DNA from: CAYJIL01 sp964370235
GTDB lineage: Bacteria > Bacteroidota > Bacteroidia > Bacteroidales > Rikenellaceae
Length of the DNA: 34,249 nucleotides
NCBI GenBank assembly: GCA_964370235.1
Contig: CAYJIL010000013.1
Span: 1 to 34,249 of the forward strand
Direction: 5' to 3'
Within the stretch, counting starts at the first letter, position 1. Each line of letters starts with the position of its first letter. Position numbers and translations under genes: made by a program. Shown piece by piece: positions 32,837 through 34,249 of this stretch. The notes below the pieces were generated by a model. That model saw nothing but the letters and a program-made list of their open reading frames with translations. It searched no databases and was not told where the DNA came from.

Positions 32837-33985
32837 ATGTTGAATAATAGTGAATTAAAACTTCGTCACGCAGCCATTCAAGAGCTGCTAGTGGCACAGC
32901 AAGCCTCGGCAATTATCATTTCTAGCAACGTAAATCTCTTTTACACAACTGGTTTAGTTATTAGTGGCTTTGTGTACATACCACAAGTGGGTGAGGCTCA
33001 ATTTTTTGTGCGTCGCCCCGTAGGAATTAGTGGTGCTACCTATATTCGCAAGTTTGAGGACATTGCACAGTACCTACCACAAGATAGCCTCACTAGCCCT
33101 ATAATGATGGAGTGTGAGAGTGCATCGTTTAGTGAGATTTCGAGATTCCGCAAGCTCTTTAGTGGTGAGCTTATGAACGGTTCGGCACTAATGCGCCAAG
33201 TGCGTTCAATCAAGAGCGAGTATGAGAGAGAGCAAATGCGCATTTCGGGAGCAAAGCATAGCCAAGTTTATAGCTCGGTAGCTTCGCTATTCAAAAAGGG
33301 AATGAGCGATATCGACCTATCTATCGAGATCGAAAGAGAGCTAAGGCTAAATGGTTCACTCGGAATTTTTCGCATTGCAGGCGGTTCGATGGAACTTTTT
33401 GTTGGCTCACTATTAGCAGGTGATAATGCCGATAACCCATCGCCATATGATTTTGCAATGGGTGGTGCAGGCTCACACGGCTCGCTACCTGTGGGTGCAA
33501 ATGGCACAAAAATAGAGGGCAATATGAGCGTTATGGTCGATTTTGGGGGTAACTTCACGGGTTATATGTCCGATATGACACGCATCTTCTCGCATGGCGA
33601 TATAGGCGAGCTAGCCCACCGTGCCCACCAATGCTCAATAGATATTTGCAGAGCCATCGAAGCAGTAGCCAAAGAGGGTGTTTCGGCCGCCCAGCTATAT
33701 AATCTTGCAGCTACCATGGTAAGCGATGCCGGTTTAGATAAATACTTTATGGGTCACACCCAAAAGGCGCCATTCGTAGGTCACGGTATAGGTCTTGAGA
33801 TAAACGAACTACCTGTCCTAGCTCCCAAATCAAGAGACACTCTAACCGAGGGTATGGTATTTGCCCTAGAGCCCAAATTCGTAATCCCGGGCATTGGTGC
33901 AGTGGGTATCGAGAACAGCTACATTGTATGCAAAGATTCACTAGAGTGCATCACACTTGCCCCCGAGAACATTATATCATTATAA
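32837..33985 (+). CDS. M24-family Xaa-Pro aminopeptidase-like metallopeptidase
   Basis: A 382-residue cytoplasmic peptidase with the creatinase/aminopeptidase P two-domain layout. The N-terminal creatinase-like domain (about 1-125) includes SSNVNLFYTTGLVISGF. The pita-bread catalytic domain (about 130-382) has the dinuclear-metal ligands Asp235 (VDFGG), Asp246 (SDMTR), His316 (GHGIGLEIN), Glu345 (ALEPKF) and Glu359 (GIENSY). It should remove N-terminal residues before proline, or act as a dipeptidase of the same fold. Three start codons are possible: TTG 32795, ATG 32813 and ATG 32837. The first overlaps the -7 element and the second leaves almost no leader, so 32837 is preferred. It is transcribed divergently from luxS. 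Confidence 0.9.
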   Translation: MLNNSELKLRHAAIQELLVAQQASAIIISSNVNLFYTTGLVISGFVYIPQVGEAQFFVRRPVGISGATYIRKFEDIAQYLPQDSLTSPIMMECESASFSEISRFRKLFSGELMNGSALMRQVRSIKSEYEREQMRISGAKHSQVYSSVASLFKKGMSDIDLSIEIERELRLNGSLGIFRIAGGSMELFVGSLLAGDNADNPSPYDFAMGGAGSHGSLPVGANGTKIEGNMSVMVDFGGNFTGYMSDMTRIFSHGDIGELAHRAHQCSIDICRAIEAVAKEGVSAAQLYNLAATMVSDAGLDKYFMGHTQKAPFVGHGIGLEINELPVLAPKSRDTLTEGMVFALEPKFVIPGIGAVGIENSYIVCKDSLECITLAPENIISL

Positions 33986-33988
33986 GCA

Positions 33989-34162
33989 TTAAGTAGTAAC
34001 AGCATTAGTTAAATGCCTATCACTGCAATATTTAGAGAACAACCCCAAAAAGGTATAAAGCCAACCTATCACCAAGGCAAAGCCAACATACACCCACAAG
34101 CCTAGTATTGCTAGTAAAGTAGGCAGTGACAGAGCACGAGAGGCGTCTTTTTCGCCTCTCAC
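33989..34162 (-). CDS. Possible small membrane protein or C-terminal gene fragment
   Basis: A 57-codon minus-strand frame ends with TAA three bases beyond the aminopeptidase stop, converging on it. It reads about VRGEKDASRALS, then about 30 hydrophobic residues (LPTLLAILGLWVYVGF, ALVIGWLYTFLGLF), then SKYCSDRHLTNAVTT. The codon choice (CTA, ATA, GGC, TTG) resembles neighbouring genes. The only in-frame start is GTG at 34162; a TAG stop lies four codons upstream. It could be a one- or two-helix small membrane protein, or the tail of a larger gene broken by a frameshift or stop near the window edge. The frame also spans an 8-base-pair hairpin (34138-34160). Function unknown. Confidence 0.35.
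   Translation of the reverse strand: MRGEKDASRALSLPTLLAILGLWVYVGFALVIGWLYTFLGLFSKYCSDRHLTNAVTT
34138..34160. other. Hairpin GAGAGGCG / CGCCTCTC
   Basis: Eight perfect pairs with the loop TCTTTTT (plus-strand reading). No U-run follows on either strand, so it is not a standard terminator. It overlaps the 5' end of the small minus-strand frame. Confidence 0.4.
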
Positions 34163-34249
34163 CTTGCTGCACTAGGGCTATGTCCTAAGAAAGTGGATGT
34201 AAAGAGTAACGCCCACCTCCAAGGAGGGGAGCATCGAGGTTTGAGGAAT
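34163..34249. other. Right edge without recognised gene
   Basis: The last 87 bases are less AT-rich than other gaps and contain the small palindrome CCTCCAAGGAGG. I see no frame continuing cleanly to the window edge on either strand. It may belong to a repeat or to the upstream part of a broken minus-strand gene. Confidence 0.4.

Noticed and set aside
1..34249. CRISPR array, tRNA or rRNA genes
   Set aside because: No regularly spaced repeat of CRISPR type and no cloverleaf or rRNA-like stretch was seen in the intergenic regions. This was by eye, not by tRNAscan-SE or Rfam search.

Overview
The window reads as a chromosomal segment of a Bacteroidota bacterium, most likely order Bacteroidales. 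The sequence signs are promoters of the TTTG / TAnnTTTG type, almost no Shine-Dalgarno sequences, Bacteroidota-typical families (DUF5606, DUF1080, DUF1343, AsmA-like giants) and a serine-type sulfatase. I cannot place it below order. There are no rRNA or tRNA genes, CRISPR arrays, transposases or phage genes. One run of exactly 100 N marks an assembly join.

Layout. (1) 6-4174, minus strand: a tight five-gene run of DUF1080 lectin/hydrolase-like protein, GT4 glycosyltransferase, a split pair of short chromate-transporter proteins and an S-type sulfatase. (2) 4273-11527, plus strand: a divergent, tightly packed operon of a NamZ-like exo-muramidase, an RluA-type pseudouridine synthase, a 1135-residue AsmA-like envelope protein and a membrane-anchored MutS-like ATPase. 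(3) 11528-13608: a tandem duplication of a whole transcription unit (promoter, outer-membrane beta-barrel gene, terminator). Leader and flanks are almost identical, interiors have diverged, and copy 1 contains the 100-N gap. It is followed by an unrecognised secreted protein (13662-14660). (4) 14740-16969: a membrane acyltransferase and a divergent AraC-type regulator around a 295-base region with candidate operators. (5) 17163-21638, minus: a small membrane protein, dnaE and thioredoxin. (6) 21716-26191, minus: metH-metF, i.e. methionine synthase and its methylene-THF reductase. (7) 26278-32739, minus: luxS, osmC-like, DUF5606, M28 peptidase, ettA and hisS, several with one-base spacers. (8) 32837-33985, plus: an M24 aminopeptidase divergent from luxS. 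Behind it, on the minus strand, is a possible short membrane-protein reading frame (33989-34162).

How the genes fit together: regions 6 and 7 hold three steps of the activated-methyl cycle (LuxS makes homocysteine, MetH methylates it, MetF supplies the methyl donor) beside translation genes (HisS, EttA). Regions 1-3 are mainly envelope functions. The genes are mostly housekeeping. The least ordinary parts are the duplicated beta-barrel units, the AsmA/membrane-MutS pair, the symmetric divergent luxS promoter region and the unannotated small frame at the right edge. I found no convincing new defence or mobile system.
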